Below, one piece after another: positions 24,918-34,122 of a DNA stretch of 64,000 bases. Under the pieces are notes generated by a model that was given only the letters and a program-made list of their open reading frames with translations, was not told where the DNA came from and did no database searches. Both the position numbers and the translations under genes were made by a program. The stretch is taken from the NCBI RefSeq assembly GCF_004116955.1, contig NZ_CP026362.1:2451677-2515676 (forward strand), written 5' to 3'. Origin of the DNA: Bacillus vallismortis. Its GTDB lineage: Bacteria > Bacillota > Bacilli > Bacillales > Bacillaceae. How positions within the stretch are numbered: position 1 is the stretch's first letter; every line of letters starts with the position of its first letter.

Positions 24918-26321
24918 ATGGATATCACGCCGTTTCTTGATAAAAAAAGCAAAACACCACTGTATGAGCAGCTTTATACCTTTTTCAAACAAGAAATTTC
25001 ACATGCGCGGATAACGAAGGGAACAAAGCTTCCGTCAAAACGCATGCTCTCCGGCTTGCTCGGTGTCAGTACAGCAACAATCGAACGTGCTTATGAGCAA
25101 TTAACTGCTGAGGGCTATGTCAAAAGCAAACCGAAAATCGGTTGGTTCGCGGCGGGCGTAGAAGCAGACTTTCCAGCGGCTCCTGACCATGTTCAGCAGT
25201 CTGTGCAACATGTCTTACATGTAAAGAACGCCCCTGCCATTGACTTTCATCAAGGCAATGTTGATCCGGCCCACTTCCCCTTTAACGCATGGAGAAAAAG
25301 CATAGTAAAAAGTCTGGACCGCTATGCCGGCCACACCTCCGGAGACCCTCAAGGAGAGCCCGAACTCAGGCGCATGATTGCCCGTTTCGTCAGGCTGTCA
25401 CGGGGCGTTAATTGCGATCCCGGCCAGATCATGATTGGCGCGGGAACAACTGTGCTTCTGCAGATTCTGTGCCTTACGCTAAAGCCCGGAACAAAAATCG
25501 GTTTTGAGGAACCGGGCTTTCACCGGTCAAGAAGAATGTTTGAAGCAAATCGCATGAATGTCATTCCGATTTATTCTGATGAAGAAGGCGTCCTGCCAGA
25601 TGAGCTTAAAGCGAAACATCCCTATCTCGTGTATACAACCCCCTCGCATCAGTTTCCACTCGGAGGCATTATGACGATAACCCGAAGACAGGAACTGCTC
25701 ACTTGGGCAAAGGAAGCAAATTCGTTCATTATTGAGGATGATTACGATGGAGAATTTCGCTACAGCGGCCAGCCTATTCCGTCTTTGCAGGGTCTTGATC
25801 CGAATGGCAGAGTCATCTATCTCGGCACTTTTTCAAAGTCACTGCTTCCTTCCTTGCGGCTCAGCTACATGATTTTGCCTCCTCTACTCATGGAATCGGT
25901 CAGAAAAAACGCTCACTTAATGAAGCAAACGGTCTCTTCCCACTCTCAAATGGCACTGGCAGACTTCATCGAGAGCGGAGAATGGCAAAAGCATATAAAC
26001 AGAATGAGAGCTCTCTACCGAAAAAAACACGCTGTCCTATTAGAGGCCATACGGTCTGAACTAGGGAACAGCGTTGAGGTTCTCGGAAAAAACTCCGGGC
26101 TTCATATCCTGCTGCGGCTTTTGTTTCCGGCAAGTGAAGAAGAAGCGATTAAGGCTGCTGTCGATAACGGCGTGTCCGTCTATCCCGTATCGCCCTCTTA
26201 TATAGGGCGTCCTCCAAATGTTTCTGTTTTAATCGGTTATGGCGGATTGTCAGAAGAGGACATCTGGCTTGGTATCCAAAAGCTGAAAACGGCGTGGACA
26301 CCGCTGATCTCAGCTTGTTAA
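24918..26321 (+). CDS. yhdI: MocR/GabR-type transcription regulator YhdI
   Basis: 467 residues. A GntR-type winged helix (about 10-75: LYEQLYTFFKQEI, then LPSKRMLSGLLGVSTATIERAYEQL) is fused to an inactive-type aminotransferase fold (about 110-460). The PLP-binding lysine is kept in the motif GTFSKSLLP. MocR regulators often control a neighbouring gene through a PLP adduct; yhdJ is divergent and a candidate. ATG follows AAAGGAG. Confidence 0.9.
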   Translation: MDITPFLDKKSKTPLYEQLYTFFKQEISHARITKGTKLPSKRMLSGLLGVSTATIERAYEQLTAEGYVKSKPKIGWFAAGVEADFPAAPDHVQQSVQHVLHVKNAPAIDFHQGNVDPAHFPFNAWRKSIVKSLDRYAGHTSGDPQGEPELRRMIARFVRLSRGVNCDPGQIMIGAGTTVLLQILCLTLKPGTKIGFEEPGFHRSRRMFEANRMNVIPIYSDEEGVLPDELKAKHPYLVYTTPSHQFPLGGIMTITRRQELLTWAKEANSFIIEDDYDGEFRYSGQPIPSLQGLDPNGRVIYLGTFSKSLLPSLRLSYMILPPLLMESVRKNAHLMKQTVSSHSQMALADFIESGEWQKHINRMRALYRKKHAVLLEAIRSELGNSVEVLGKNSGLHILLRLLFPASEEEAIKAAVDNGVSVYPVSPSYIGRPPNVSVLIGYGGLSEEDIWLGIQKLKTAWTPLISAC

Positions 26322-26322
26322 G

Positions 26323-26354
26323 CAAAACAGGCCCCGGGAACGGAGCCTGTTTTG
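26323..26354. terminator. Bidirectional terminator yhdI / yhdH
   Basis: CAAAACAGGC / GCCTGTTTTG stem around a 12-nt GC-rich loop. Confidence 0.85.
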
Positions 26355-27710
26355 TTAAAATGATAAAATACCGATTAAATTTAAGAATACAATAATAATG
26401 GCCAACGGCACGATAAAACGAAGCAAATAAAACCATGTGTAAAAGAATGCTTTACCTGCATTCGATCCGTTTCTCATTTCTGCCAAGAGCTCGCGCTTCG
26501 AAATTTTGAGCGGAATAAAAAGCGAAATGAACAGAGCGCCTAATGGCATCAGTACATTGCTGACAGTAAAATCGGCAATATCAAAAAACGTTTTACCGAA
26601 TAGGCTTACATCGCTCAATACCCCATAAGATAAGCAGCAAGGGATTCCGACCAAGAAGATCAATAGCCCGCTCGTCCACGACAGTTTTTTTCTCTTCTTC
26701 TCGTCCCCTTTTCCGATTGTGGCGACAATAATTTCAACCATCGAAAACGCTGAGGTCAAGGCTGCAAATAAAAACGCAACGAGAAAGCCGATAAAAAACA
26801 ACGTGCCGAACGGAAGCTGTTCAAAAACGGCTGGAAGCACTGTAAACAGCAATGTCGGCCCTTCATTTGGCTGAAAACCGAATGAGAAAACCGCCGGAAA
26901 AATGGCCAAACCCGCCATGAGTGTCACAATGATATTCATCACGACAATGGAGGCTGCCGAACGCGGGATGTTTTGCGTTTTCGGCAAGTAGGAGCTGTAA
27001 GTCACCATCACCGAAACCCCCAGTGTTAACGTAAAGAAGGCCTGTCCCAGCGCGAATAATATGGATTCCGGAGTCAAATTGCCGAAATGCGGCACAAGCA
27101 AAAATTTCACGCCCTCCATCGCACCATTAAGCGTGAGAGACCGAAGAACGAGCAGAATAAATAATAAAAACAAAATCGGCATGATCACCGCGCTGACCCG
27201 CTCAATCCCTTTTTGAACCCCTCTGGCGACAACCATAACAGTCAGCACCATAAAGACAAACTGAGCCGCGAGCGTCTGTACCGGATTTTGGATAATAGAG
27301 GCAAACAGGGTTCCAAACTGCGCTTGAGATAGCCCGGTAAGTGAACCAGATGCTGTTTTCACGATATACAGCAAAATCCAACCTCCGATTACACTGTAAA
27401 ACGACAGCACTAAGAAACAGGCGGCTACGCCGATCCACCCCGTGAGAAACCAAGCTGTTCGCGGCGCTTCTTTTTTATATGCATCAATGGCATTCGTCTG
27501 GTTCCGTCTTCCAAATATAAACTCTCCCACTAAAAGCGGATAGCCTAAGAGGATGGTAAATAACACAAAGATAAGAAAAAAGGCGCCTCCTCCATTGGTC
27601 CCTGCTACATAAGGGAACTTCCAAATCGCGCCCAAGCCGATGGCCGAGCCGGCGGCAGCCATGACGAAACCGATTTTCGAAGCCCATTGGACTGGTTTTT
27701 GCTCAGACAA
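26355..27710 (-). CDS. yhdH: Neurotransmitter:sodium symporter family transporter YhdH
   Basis: 451-residue NSS (LeuT-fold) secondary transporter. The first-helix signature [21 protein letters not shown] (starting about residue 14), with the unwound Gly segment, and GTNGGGAFF are diagnostic. About 11 TM helices are visible. It would take up an amino acid with Na+. The start is TTG 27710 (TTG TCT GAG CAA), after AAAGGAAG. Substrate unknown. Confidence 0.88.
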   Translation of the reverse strand: MSEQKPVQWASKIGFVMAAAGSAIGLGAIWKFPYVAGTNGGGAFFLIFVLFTILLGYPLLVGEFIFGRRNQTNAIDAYKKEAPRTAWFLTGWIGVAACFLVLSFYSVIGGWILLYIVKTASGSLTGLSQAQFGTLFASIIQNPVQTLAAQFVFMVLTVMVVARGVQKGIERVSAVIMPILFLLFILLVLRSLTLNGAMEGVKFLLVPHFGNLTPESILFALGQAFFTLTLGVSVMVTYSSYLPKTQNIPRSAASIVVMNIIVTLMAGLAIFPAVFSFGFQPNEGPTLLFTVLPAVFEQLPFGTLFFIGFLVAFLFAALTSAFSMVEIIVATIGKGDEKKRKKLSWTSGLLIFLVGIPCCLSYGVLSDVSLFGKTFFDIADFTVSNVLMPLGALFISLFIPLKISKRELLAEMRNGSNAGKAFFYTWFYLLRFIVPLAIIIVFLNLIGILSF

Positions 27711-27789
27711 TAAACGTCACTTCCTTTCCAGCCTATATTATCTCTTATTTTTGTTTTCATTTCTATAGATTCATTTGCCAATAACAGAA

Positions 27790-27820
27790 AAGAGAGCGCA
27801 TCCTGTTTGACCGCTCTCTT
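27790..27820. terminator. Terminator after bcaP
   Basis: AAGAGAGCG / CGCTCTCTT stem with 13-nt loop, downstream of the minus-strand gene bcaP. Confidence 0.75.
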
Positions 27821-27830
27821 GATTACTTTC

Positions 27831-29228
27831 TTATTGGTTTAATTTTGAATGCTTTCTTGAATACAAGAAATAGATTGCCAAGCCGATTAACAGCCACACA
27901 AGAAAGCGGACAATCGTCACCCATCCAAGATTTAAGATTAAGAACATGCAGAACACAATCGCCAGGCCTGGAATCACCGGAACCCCCGGACATGTAAAGG
28001 CTCTCGGAAGATCAGGCTGTTTCTTTCTTAATACGATCACCGCCACAGAAATGAGCACAAATGCTGACAGCGTCCCGATGTTTACCAGTTTTGCAAGTTC
28101 ATCAAGCGGAACAAGTGAGCCGAGGAGCGCCGACAGCGTTCCGAAAAACCAAGTGGCGACATAAGGTGTTTTGTGCTTTGGATGCACCTTAGAGAGTGAG
28201 CCCGGCACCAGTCCGTCACGCGACATGGCAAACATGACACGTGTCTGTCCGTAAAGCATGACAAGCATGACCGTTGTCATGCCCAAAACGGCGCCAATAT
28301 CAATGATGCCTGCCACCCAGTTTTGCCCGGCGCTTTGAAGAACCAGGGAAACCGGATGATCCACGCCCGCAAACTGGGCAAACGGGATAACCCCTGTCAT
28401 GATCGCTGATACGGTGACATATAAAATTGTGCAAACCAACAAAGAGAAAATAATGCCTTTAGGCAGATCCTTCGCAGGATTTTTTGTCTCTTCCGCAGCA
28501 GAGGAGACAGCGTCAAATCCGATAAAAGCAAAAAATACGAGCGCCGCCGCACTGAATACGCCGCCAAAGCCCATTGGCATAAACGGCTGCCAGTTATGCG
28601 GCTTCACGTAAACGGCTGCCACCGCGATAAACAGCAGAACGACCAGCACTTTCAAGATGACCATGATGTTGTTGACTCTTTTTGATTCTTTGATGCCTAA
28701 ATAAAGCAAAAACGTTATCGCCATCACAATCACGAATGCAGGCAGATTAAAGATGGTGAATGTGCCCTCCACCGCCCCCGGTGCCGCTGTTAAAGCAACC
28801 GGTAGATGAATGCCGATCCCTGACAAAAATGATTGGAAATAACCGGACCAGCCGACTGACACCGCGCTAACCGCCAGCATGTACTCTAAAATTAAATCCC
28901 ATCCGATAATAAAGGCCATAAGCTCTCCCAATGTCGCATACGTGAATGTATAAACCGAACCTGAAACAGGCACACTTGAAGCAAATTCTGCGTAAGACAG
29001 GGCAGCGAATAAACAGGCAAGCGCCGCCACAACAAATGAAATGGTCAGCCCGGGACCCGCCGTGACTGCTCCTGTTCCCGTCAGCACAAAAATCCCTGTG
29101 CCAATAATCGCGCCGATCCCAAGCAATGTTAAATCGAATGCCCCTAATTCTCTTTTTAAAGATTTTTCACCGCCCGTCGCAGCGATTAAATCTTGAATGC
29201 TTTTCTTTCGAAATACGCTCCCTTTCAT
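27831..29228 (-). CDS. bcaP: Branched-chain amino acid permease BcaP (YhdG)
   Basis: 465-residue APC-superfamily permease with 12 TM helices; helix 1 carries GIGAIIGTGIFVLTG and helix 6 the FFAFIGFDAVSSAAEE signature. In B. subtilis this gene imports Ile, Val and Thr and is repressed by CodY (established). CodY-like boxes lie upstream. Start ATG follows GAAGGGGA. Confidence 0.92.
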   Translation of the reverse strand: MKGSVFRKKSIQDLIAATGGEKSLKRELGAFDLTLLGIGAIIGTGIFVLTGTGAVTAGPGLTISFVVAALACLFAALSYAEFASSVPVSGSVYTFTYATLGELMAFIIGWDLILEYMLAVSAVSVGWSGYFQSFLSGIGIHLPVALTAAPGAVEGTFTIFNLPAFVIVMAITFLLYLGIKESKRVNNIMVILKVLVVLLFIAVAAVYVKPHNWQPFMPMGFGGVFSAAALVFFAFIGFDAVSSAAEETKNPAKDLPKGIIFSLLVCTILYVTVSAIMTGVIPFAQFAGVDHPVSLVLQSAGQNWVAGIIDIGAVLGMTTVMLVMLYGQTRVMFAMSRDGLVPGSLSKVHPKHKTPYVATWFFGTLSALLGSLVPLDELAKLVNIGTLSAFVLISVAVIVLRKKQPDLPRAFTCPGVPVIPGLAIVFCMFLILNLGWVTIVRFLVWLLIGLAIYFLYSRKHSKLNQ

Positions 29229-29360
29229 TCCCCTTCACCCCTAGACTGATGATCTATTTATATATTTATTTGAATTTTCTGAATTAATGAGTGACAATGA
29301 CCTATTTTCTTTTTTTCCACCCTATTTGTACCGGTGAGCGAATCATTCCTTTCTCCTACA

Positions 29361-29410
29361 CAATATTATATATAAAATCACAAAAATGAAAACAGAATTG
29401 TCAGAAATAT
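29361..29410 (-). promoter_or_regulatory. Promoter and CodY-like box of bcaP
   Basis: Minus-strand TATAAT (complement at 29365-29370) and, upstream, AATTGTCAGAAATAT (29396-29410), 12 of 15 matches to the CodY box AATTTTCWGAAAATT. A weaker match (11/15) lies at 29273-29287 in the leader. This would give repression when GTP and branched-chain amino acids are high. Confidence 0.45.
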
Positions 29411-29446
29411 AGACAATTTTTTATCTTGAAATATCTCCTCACATAA

Positions 29447-29474
29447 AAAAACCAGCTATTATGCTGGTTTTTCG
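29447..29474. terminator. Terminator after yhdF
   Basis: AAAACCAGC / GCTGGTTTT hairpin with a short loop; the minus strand continues in T residues. Confidence 0.8.
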
Positions 29475-29478
29475 TTAA

Positions 29479-30348
29479 TCATGATGAAATAAAACGCCCG
29501 CCATTCACATGAATGGTCTGCCCTGTCATATAGGAAGATTCGTCAGACGCCAGCAGGACATAGGCGCCCGCATGCTCAACCGGCTGACCCGGTCTTCCCA
29601 TTGGGGTATCCAAGCCGTGCTGTTTCACTTTTTCCTCAGGGAATGTCGCCGGAATAAGAGGTGTCCAAATCGGACCGGGCGCCACCGCATTCACTCTGAT
29701 GCCTTTATCCACAAGCGACATCGCCATGGACCGCGTAAAGGAGACAATCGCACCCTTTGTGCTGGAATAGTCAATTAACGCCGTATCCCCTTCATAAGCG
29801 GTAATTGATGTTGTATTAATGACGGCACTCCCCTCTTTCAGGTGAGGCAAAGCTTTCTTCGTCATATGAAACATAGAAAAGATGTTTGTACGAAATGTCT
29901 TTTCCAACTGTTCTGTTGAAATATTGAGAATGCTGTCCTGCGGATGCTGTTCAGCGGCGTTGTTCACCAAGATATCAAGTTTGCCAAAATGGTCTACGGT
30001 TTGCTGCACAGCTTGTTCACAATGTTTCTCATCCCCGACATCTCCCGGGATCAGCAGGCAGCGGACATTTTCCTTTTCGATCCGTTTACGCGTTTCCTCT
30101 GCGTCCGAATGCTCATCTAAGTAAAGAATCGAGACATCGGCCCCTTCTTTAGCAAACGCAATAGCTGCTGCTCTCCCTATTCCGCTGTCGCCTCCAGTGA
30201 TGATGGCGACTTTCCCTTTCAGTTTTCCGCTACCTTGATAGTCTTCGTCTTCTGACAAAGGCAACGGATTCATTTCTGACTCTATGCCCGGCTGTCTGTC
30301 CTGATGCTGCGGTTCTTGTCCTTCTGTTTGTCTATCCATTGGGTTCAT
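29479..30348 (-). CDS. yhdF: Short-chain dehydrogenase YhdF (general stress)
   Basis: 289-residue classical SDR. Cofactor loop TGGDSGIGR, NNAAEQ, catalytic Ser in NTTSITAYEG and Tyr-x3-Lys in YSSTKGA are intact. A polar N-terminal extension of about 45 residues (rich in Gln, Glu, Asp) precedes the fold, as in related stress SDRs. Start ATG 30348 is chosen because AGGAG then has 8-nt spacing; ATG 30354 would leave only 2 nt. A sigma-B-type promoter lies upstream. Substrate unknown. Confidence 0.9.
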   Translation of the reverse strand: MNPMDRQTEGQEPQHQDRQPGIESEMNPLPLSEDEDYQGSGKLKGKVAIITGGDSGIGRAAAIAFAKEGADVSILYLDEHSDAEETRKRIEKENVRCLLIPGDVGDEKHCEQAVQQTVDHFGKLDILVNNAAEQHPQDSILNISTEQLEKTFRTNIFSMFHMTKKALPHLKEGSAVINTTSITAYEGDTALIDYSSTKGAIVSFTRSMAMSLVDKGIRVNAVAPGPIWTPLIPATFPEEKVKQHGLDTPMGRPGQPVEHAGAYVLLASDESSYMTGQTIHVNGGRFISS

Positions 30349-30384
30349 ATTCATCACTCCTAGACATGTGTTTGATACTGAACG

Positions 30385-30410
30385 TTACCACGTCATAGAA
30401 GCAAATAAAC
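30385..30410 (-). promoter_or_regulatory. Sigma-B-type promoter of yhdF
   Basis: Minus strand GTTTAT, 14-bp spacer, TGGTAA; one mismatch to the GGGWAW box. Confidence 0.6.
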
Positions 30411-30421
30411 GGCAAAAGGTG

Positions 30422-31522
30422 TTATGAAAGAACTTCTTCAGGAATGGCGCCTGTATATTTCGCCGATGGGCGGAAAATCATGTTGTTTTCTGCCTGTTCC
30501 AGCACATGGGCGCACCACCCTACCATTCGGCTTGCTGAAAAGGTTGGTGTAAACAATTCATCATCAAAATCGATCGCCTTCATCACAGCCGCCGCATAAA
30601 ACTCAACATTTGTGTACAGCTTGCGTCCCGGTTTGTAGATGTCAAGCAAACGAATTGCTTCTGCTTCCACATGCAGCGCAAGATCAAGATCGCGGTCATG
30701 GCCGGCCACCTCTTCTGCTTTTTGTCTCAAAGCTTCTGCCCGCGGGTCCTTCGTCTTGTACACCCTGTGGCCGAATCCCATCAGGCGCTCTCCATTTTCG
30801 AGTTTTTCCTTCAGATATGCTTCAGCATGTTCTTTTTCTCCAATGTCTTCAAGCATTTTTGTCACCGCAGAAGGGGCGCCTCCGTGGAGCGGGCCTTTCA
30901 TCGTGCCAAGAGCGGCAGTAACGGCTGACACTAAATCACTCTCTGTAGATAATGTGACACGTGCCGAAAAAGTGGATGCGTTCATGCCGTGCTCCATGGC
31001 CAGAATCATATATGTTTCAAGCGCTTTCTTTTTTGCCTTTGAAGGCTGTTCACCTGTGAGCATATAATAGTAGTTTTCGACATGTCCGTACTCGGAAGAT
31101 GGCGCAATGGCTTGTTCACCGCGCGCCCATCGTTTTCTATATGCAATGATTGAAGGCGTGATGGCAATCAGCCGGATAGCTTCTTCTATTCTAGGATAGA
31201 ACGTGTACGTATTTTCCCCCAGTGCTGAAACAACCGTCCGCAGCACCGACATGTCGTTCATGTTGTTTGGCAGTGACTGAATCAAACGCTCGATGTGTTC
31301 CGGCAGATGCCGCACAGCAGCCAGCTGATCTTCAAATGTCTGTAATTCTTCCGATACAGGAAGCTTTCCAAATAAGATCAAATAAGCGGCTTCTTCAAAG
31401 CTGTGATTCAGTGCGATGTCTTTGGCATGATGGCCTCTGTAAATCAGGCGGCCTTTTTCACCGTCAATATGGCTGATCGCTGTTTCCACACATGTAATTC
31501 CCTTTAATCCGTAATGTACCAT
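30422..31522 (-). CDS. citA: Citrate synthase I CitA
   Basis: 366-residue citrate synthase, condensing acetyl-CoA with oxaloacetate. The active-site [14 protein letters not shown], with its catalytic His and substrate Arg, and the first conserved His in MEHGMNAST are intact. It is the minor synthase of B. subtilis; CitZ is the major one. Start ATG follows a GGGGGAA ribosome binding site. It is divergent from citR, its repressor. Confidence 0.94.
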   Translation of the reverse strand: MVHYGLKGITCVETAISHIDGEKGRLIYRGHHAKDIALNHSFEEAAYLILFGKLPVSEELQTFEDQLAAVRHLPEHIERLIQSLPNNMNDMSVLRTVVSALGENTYTFYPRIEEAIRLIAITPSIIAYRKRWARGEQAIAPSSEYGHVENYYYMLTGEQPSKAKKKALETYMILAMEHGMNASTFSARVTLSTESDLVSAVTAALGTMKGPLHGGAPSAVTKMLEDIGEKEHAEAYLKEKLENGERLMGFGHRVYKTKDPRAEALRQKAEEVAGHDRDLDLALHVEAEAIRLLDIYKPGRKLYTNVEFYAAAVMKAIDFDDELFTPTFSASRMVGWCAHVLEQAENNMIFRPSAKYTGAIPEEVLS

Positions 31523-31630
31523 TTGTATTCCCCCTATCCTTTTCTGTTATTATAGTAAATATAATATTTAAAAAATATTGAATATTTTAAAGGGAATTAA
31601 TTAAAAATATTAATCAGAGGGAGAGTAGAA

Positions 31631-32506
31631 ATGGATTTCAAATGGCTTCACACCTTTGTAACTGCTGCGAAATATGAAAACTTCCGGAAAACGGCGGAAA
31701 CGCTTTTTTTATCTCAGCCCACTGTAACCGTACATATCAAGCAATTAGAAAAAGAAATCAGCTGCAAACTGTTCGAACGAAAGGGCAGGCAGATCCAGCT
31801 GACTGATGAAGGCAGGGCTTATTTGCCGTATGCGCTCAGGCTGCTTGATGATTACGAAAACAGCATGGCAGAGCTTCACAGAGTGAGACAAGGCTACTCT
31901 CAAACCTTGCGGCTCGCGGTTTCTCCCCTTATCGCAGATACTGTGCTTCCTTCTGTCATGAAGCGGTACACAGCAATGAATACAGAAACAGAAATCGCAG
32001 TTACGATTTTTGAGTCGGCGGAAATCGCGTCGCTGATTAAAGCCGGGGAAGCAGATATTGGACTGAGCTGTTTGAAGGTACAGTCCTCCTCTTTAACCTG
32101 CCACTGCTTATATCAAGATCCTGTTGTCCTTGTCGCTCCGCCTGATCAGTGTTTTATGGCAGACAAAGAAATTGATGCCAAAGAGCTGCTTGAGCAATAC
32201 CTGCTTTTGACCCACAATCATCCTGATTACTGGGACGACTTGCTCCGTCAAGTCAGAGTGACATTTCCATTTGTGAGAACAATGAAAGTCACTCAAACAC
32301 ATATAACGAAACGGTTTATCAAGGAAGGACTCGGAGTTTCATTTCTGCCCTTATCTACAGTAAATCGTGAATTGGCAGAAAAACAGATGATCAAAATCCC
32401 TTATCAATCTGTTTCTCTGCCCTATGCCGGCGCTTATGCAATCTCCCTCTATGAAAATAAGAAAGAAAAAAAATTCTTGGATTTTTTATCACATTTTCAT
32501 TTTTAG
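31631..32506 (+). CDS. citR: LysR-type regulator CitR
   Basis: 291-residue LysR protein. N-terminal winged helix (FVTAAKYENFRKTAETLFLSQPTVTVHIKQLEKEI, about 10-44) and a C-terminal effector domain of two lobes. CitR represses the divergent citA (established). The 108-bp intergenic region is very AT-rich and must hold both promoters and the operator. Start follows GAGGGAGAG. Confidence 0.93.
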   Translation: MDFKWLHTFVTAAKYENFRKTAETLFLSQPTVTVHIKQLEKEISCKLFERKGRQIQLTDEGRAYLPYALRLLDDYENSMAELHRVRQGYSQTLRLAVSPLIADTVLPSVMKRYTAMNTETEIAVTIFESAEIASLIKAGEADIGLSCLKVQSSSLTCHCLYQDPVVLVAPPDQCFMADKEIDAKELLEQYLLLTHNHPDYWDDLLRQVRVTFPFVRTMKVTQTHITKRFIKEGLGVSFLPLSTVNRELAEKQMIKIPYQSVSLPYAGAYAISLYENKKEKKFLDFLSHFHF

Positions 32507-32539
32507 AAGCAACCAAAGCGGATGTGCTCCGTCTAATGA

Positions 32540-32568
32540 AAAAAACCCGTTCCTATGAACGGGTTTCC
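32540..32568. terminator. Bidirectional terminator citR / lytE
   Basis: AAACCCGTTC / GAACGGGTTT stem with a 4-nt loop. Confidence 0.85.
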
Positions 32569-32575
32569 TTTCACA

Positions 32576-33586
32576 TTAGAATCTTTTCGCTCCAAGGTAA
32601 CGAGGATTCCAGTAGCTGTTGTCCAGGCTGCTGATTTGAACACCGTTCGATCCTGCATGAACGAAATTGTTGTTACCGACATAAATCCCCATGTGAGAAG
32701 GGCCTGATTTATATGTTGTGAAGAAGACAAAATCACCGACAGACGGGCTGGAAATGCTCTTCATAGAACTCCAGTATCCCGCAGTGCTTGTTCTGCTCAC
32801 ACTTGTTTGTTTATTCAGCACGTACCAGATAAATCCGCTGCAGTCAAAGCCGGAAGTCGTTGTTCCGCCCCATTTGTATGGCGTTCCGATTAACGCCTTT
32901 GCATCAGAAACCAGCTTGCTCACATTAAGTGATGTAGTAGATGAGGCTTTGCTGCTTGACGATGATGAGCCGGAAGAAACAGTTTTTGAGCTTGTGCTTG
33001 TCCCTTTCACTTTCAACACTTGGTTGACATAGATCATATCTGATTTTAAGCCATTCAAGCTTTTTAAATGACTAACTGTCGTGCCGTATTGCTTTGCGAT
33101 TTTAGACAGACTATCCCCGCGTTTCACTTTATAAGTAGAAGTAGAAGACGTTGATACCTTCGATGGACTAGAGCTGCTTGAGCTTGTTGAACCTTTCAGT
33201 TTCAGGACTTGTCCGATACGAAGCAAGTCTGACTTTAATCCATTCATTTTTTTCAGTTCACTGACTGTCATGCCATATGTTTTCGAAATTTTCCAAAGGC
33301 TGTCCCCGCTCTTTACTTTGTATGTAGAAGATGAAGAACTGGAAGAACTGCTGCTTTTTGAACTTGACGTTTTACCATTAATCGATAAAGTCTGCCCCAC
33401 ATAAATCGTGTCTGAACGCAGGCTGTTCTCTGATTTAATCTTACTGATGGTTGTATCGTATTTTCTAGAAATTCCCCATAACGTGTCGCCTTTTTTCACC
33501 TGGATGCTTTGTGCAGATGCCGCTCCTGCAAATAATGTCGATCCTAGAACCACTGCTGTCGTAGCTGTAACGATTTGCTTTTTCAT
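32576..33586 (-). CDS. lytE: Cell wall D,L-endopeptidase LytE
   Basis: 336-residue secreted hydrolase: signal peptide (1-25, cleavage near GAASAQ), three LysM domains (about 27-70, 88-130, 150-193) joined by Ser-rich linkers, and a C-terminal NlpC/P60 domain with catalytic Cys248 in FDCSGF and a His in GPSHMG. It cuts peptidoglycan stem peptides and is needed for lateral wall growth, redundantly with CwlO. Start ATG follows GGGGAGG. Confidence 0.95.
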   Translation of the reverse strand: MKKQIVTATTAVVLGSTLFAGAASAQSIQVKKGDTLWGISRKYDTTISKIKSENSLRSDTIYVGQTLSINGKTSSSKSSSSSSSSSSTYKVKSGDSLWKISKTYGMTVSELKKMNGLKSDLLRIGQVLKLKGSTSSSSSSPSKVSTSSTSTYKVKRGDSLSKIAKQYGTTVSHLKSLNGLKSDMIYVNQVLKVKGTSTSSKTVSSGSSSSSSKASSTTSLNVSKLVSDAKALIGTPYKWGGTTTSGFDCSGFIWYVLNKQTSVSRTSTAGYWSSMKSISSPSVGDFVFFTTYKSGPSHMGIYVGNNNFVHAGSNGVQISSLDNSYWNPRYLGAKRF

Positions 33587-34022
33587 ATTTTCCTCCCCAA
33601 ATAATTATATCTATATATGTATCTCTTTTTTAAATTAATCTTATTGCTTTCTATTATAAGGATAGATTCCCAACAGAAATAGTCTTGACTTCATATGACA
33701 AATTACTTAATTATTCGTTTTTAAAAAAAGTTTTTAAGGGTATAAAATATTTCATTTTCATTTCAAAGGTGACAAAAAACGCGCTCTTTTGTCATGTTCA
33801 TAAGGCTATTGTTCACGACTGAGGAAATAGATGGCAATAAACTAGGAGAAACTCACATGCGGAAGAGTGAGATATAAAGAAGATTCGAGGAAAGCTGCGG
33901 TTGTTCGCAGTTTTTTTATTTAAATAAACATATCACGCAAGAACAAAGAGGTAAAGATTTTTCAGAAAAACGAATGCTTTAATTGAAAAAAGGAAAGATA
34001 ACGAAACAGCAGTTTTCATTTC
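33587..34022. other. lytE-phoA intergenic region with overlapping promoter-like signals
   Basis: On the minus strand, TATAAT about 65 nt before lytE and, further up, ACCCTT ... CGAATA, which looks like a sigma-I-type promoter (low certainty). On the plus strand the same bases read as GTTTTT-N15-GGGTAT (33717-33743), a good sigma-B-type promoter. Downstream on plus lies a possible small RNA ending at 33918. The remainder to the Pho boxes is AT-rich without features. Confidence 0.45.
33751..33918 (+). ncRNA. Candidate small RNA between lytE and phoA
   Basis: About 165 nt from the expected start of the sigma-B-like promoter to an intrinsic terminator (AAAGCTGCG / CGCAGTTT, then T-run, 33891-33917). 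It includes an 8-bp hairpin TGACAAAA / TTTTGTCA (33770-33794) and a CTCAC / GTGAG hairpin. Two tiny frames with ribosome binding sites occur (ATG 33831, 4 codons; ATG 33857, 6 codons). No protein-sized ORF. Confidence 0.4.
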
Positions 34023-34098
34023 CTTACAATGCTTTACTTCATGTTTACACGATGAATAACCGCATTTAACAAGATTCCTCTAACATGACAAATAGAAT
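34023..34098 (+). promoter_or_regulatory. PhoP-box promoter of phoA
   Basis: TTTACA-like repeats CTTACA (34023), TTTACT (34033), TTTACA (34044) and TTAACA (34066) at 10-, 11- and 22-bp intervals, then a -10 TAGAAT (34093-34098). This is the layout of PhoP-activated promoters, induced by phosphate starvation. Confidence 0.75.
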
Positions 34099-34122
34099 AC
34101 ATAAAAGGGAGGCATGTGAAAA

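Noticed and set aside
32850-33400. Ser-rich low-complexity repeats in lytE as a tandem DNA repeat or CRISPR-like array
   Set aside because: They are codons of linkers between LysM domains; spacing and sequence are irregular. The same applies to lytF at 39540-40400.
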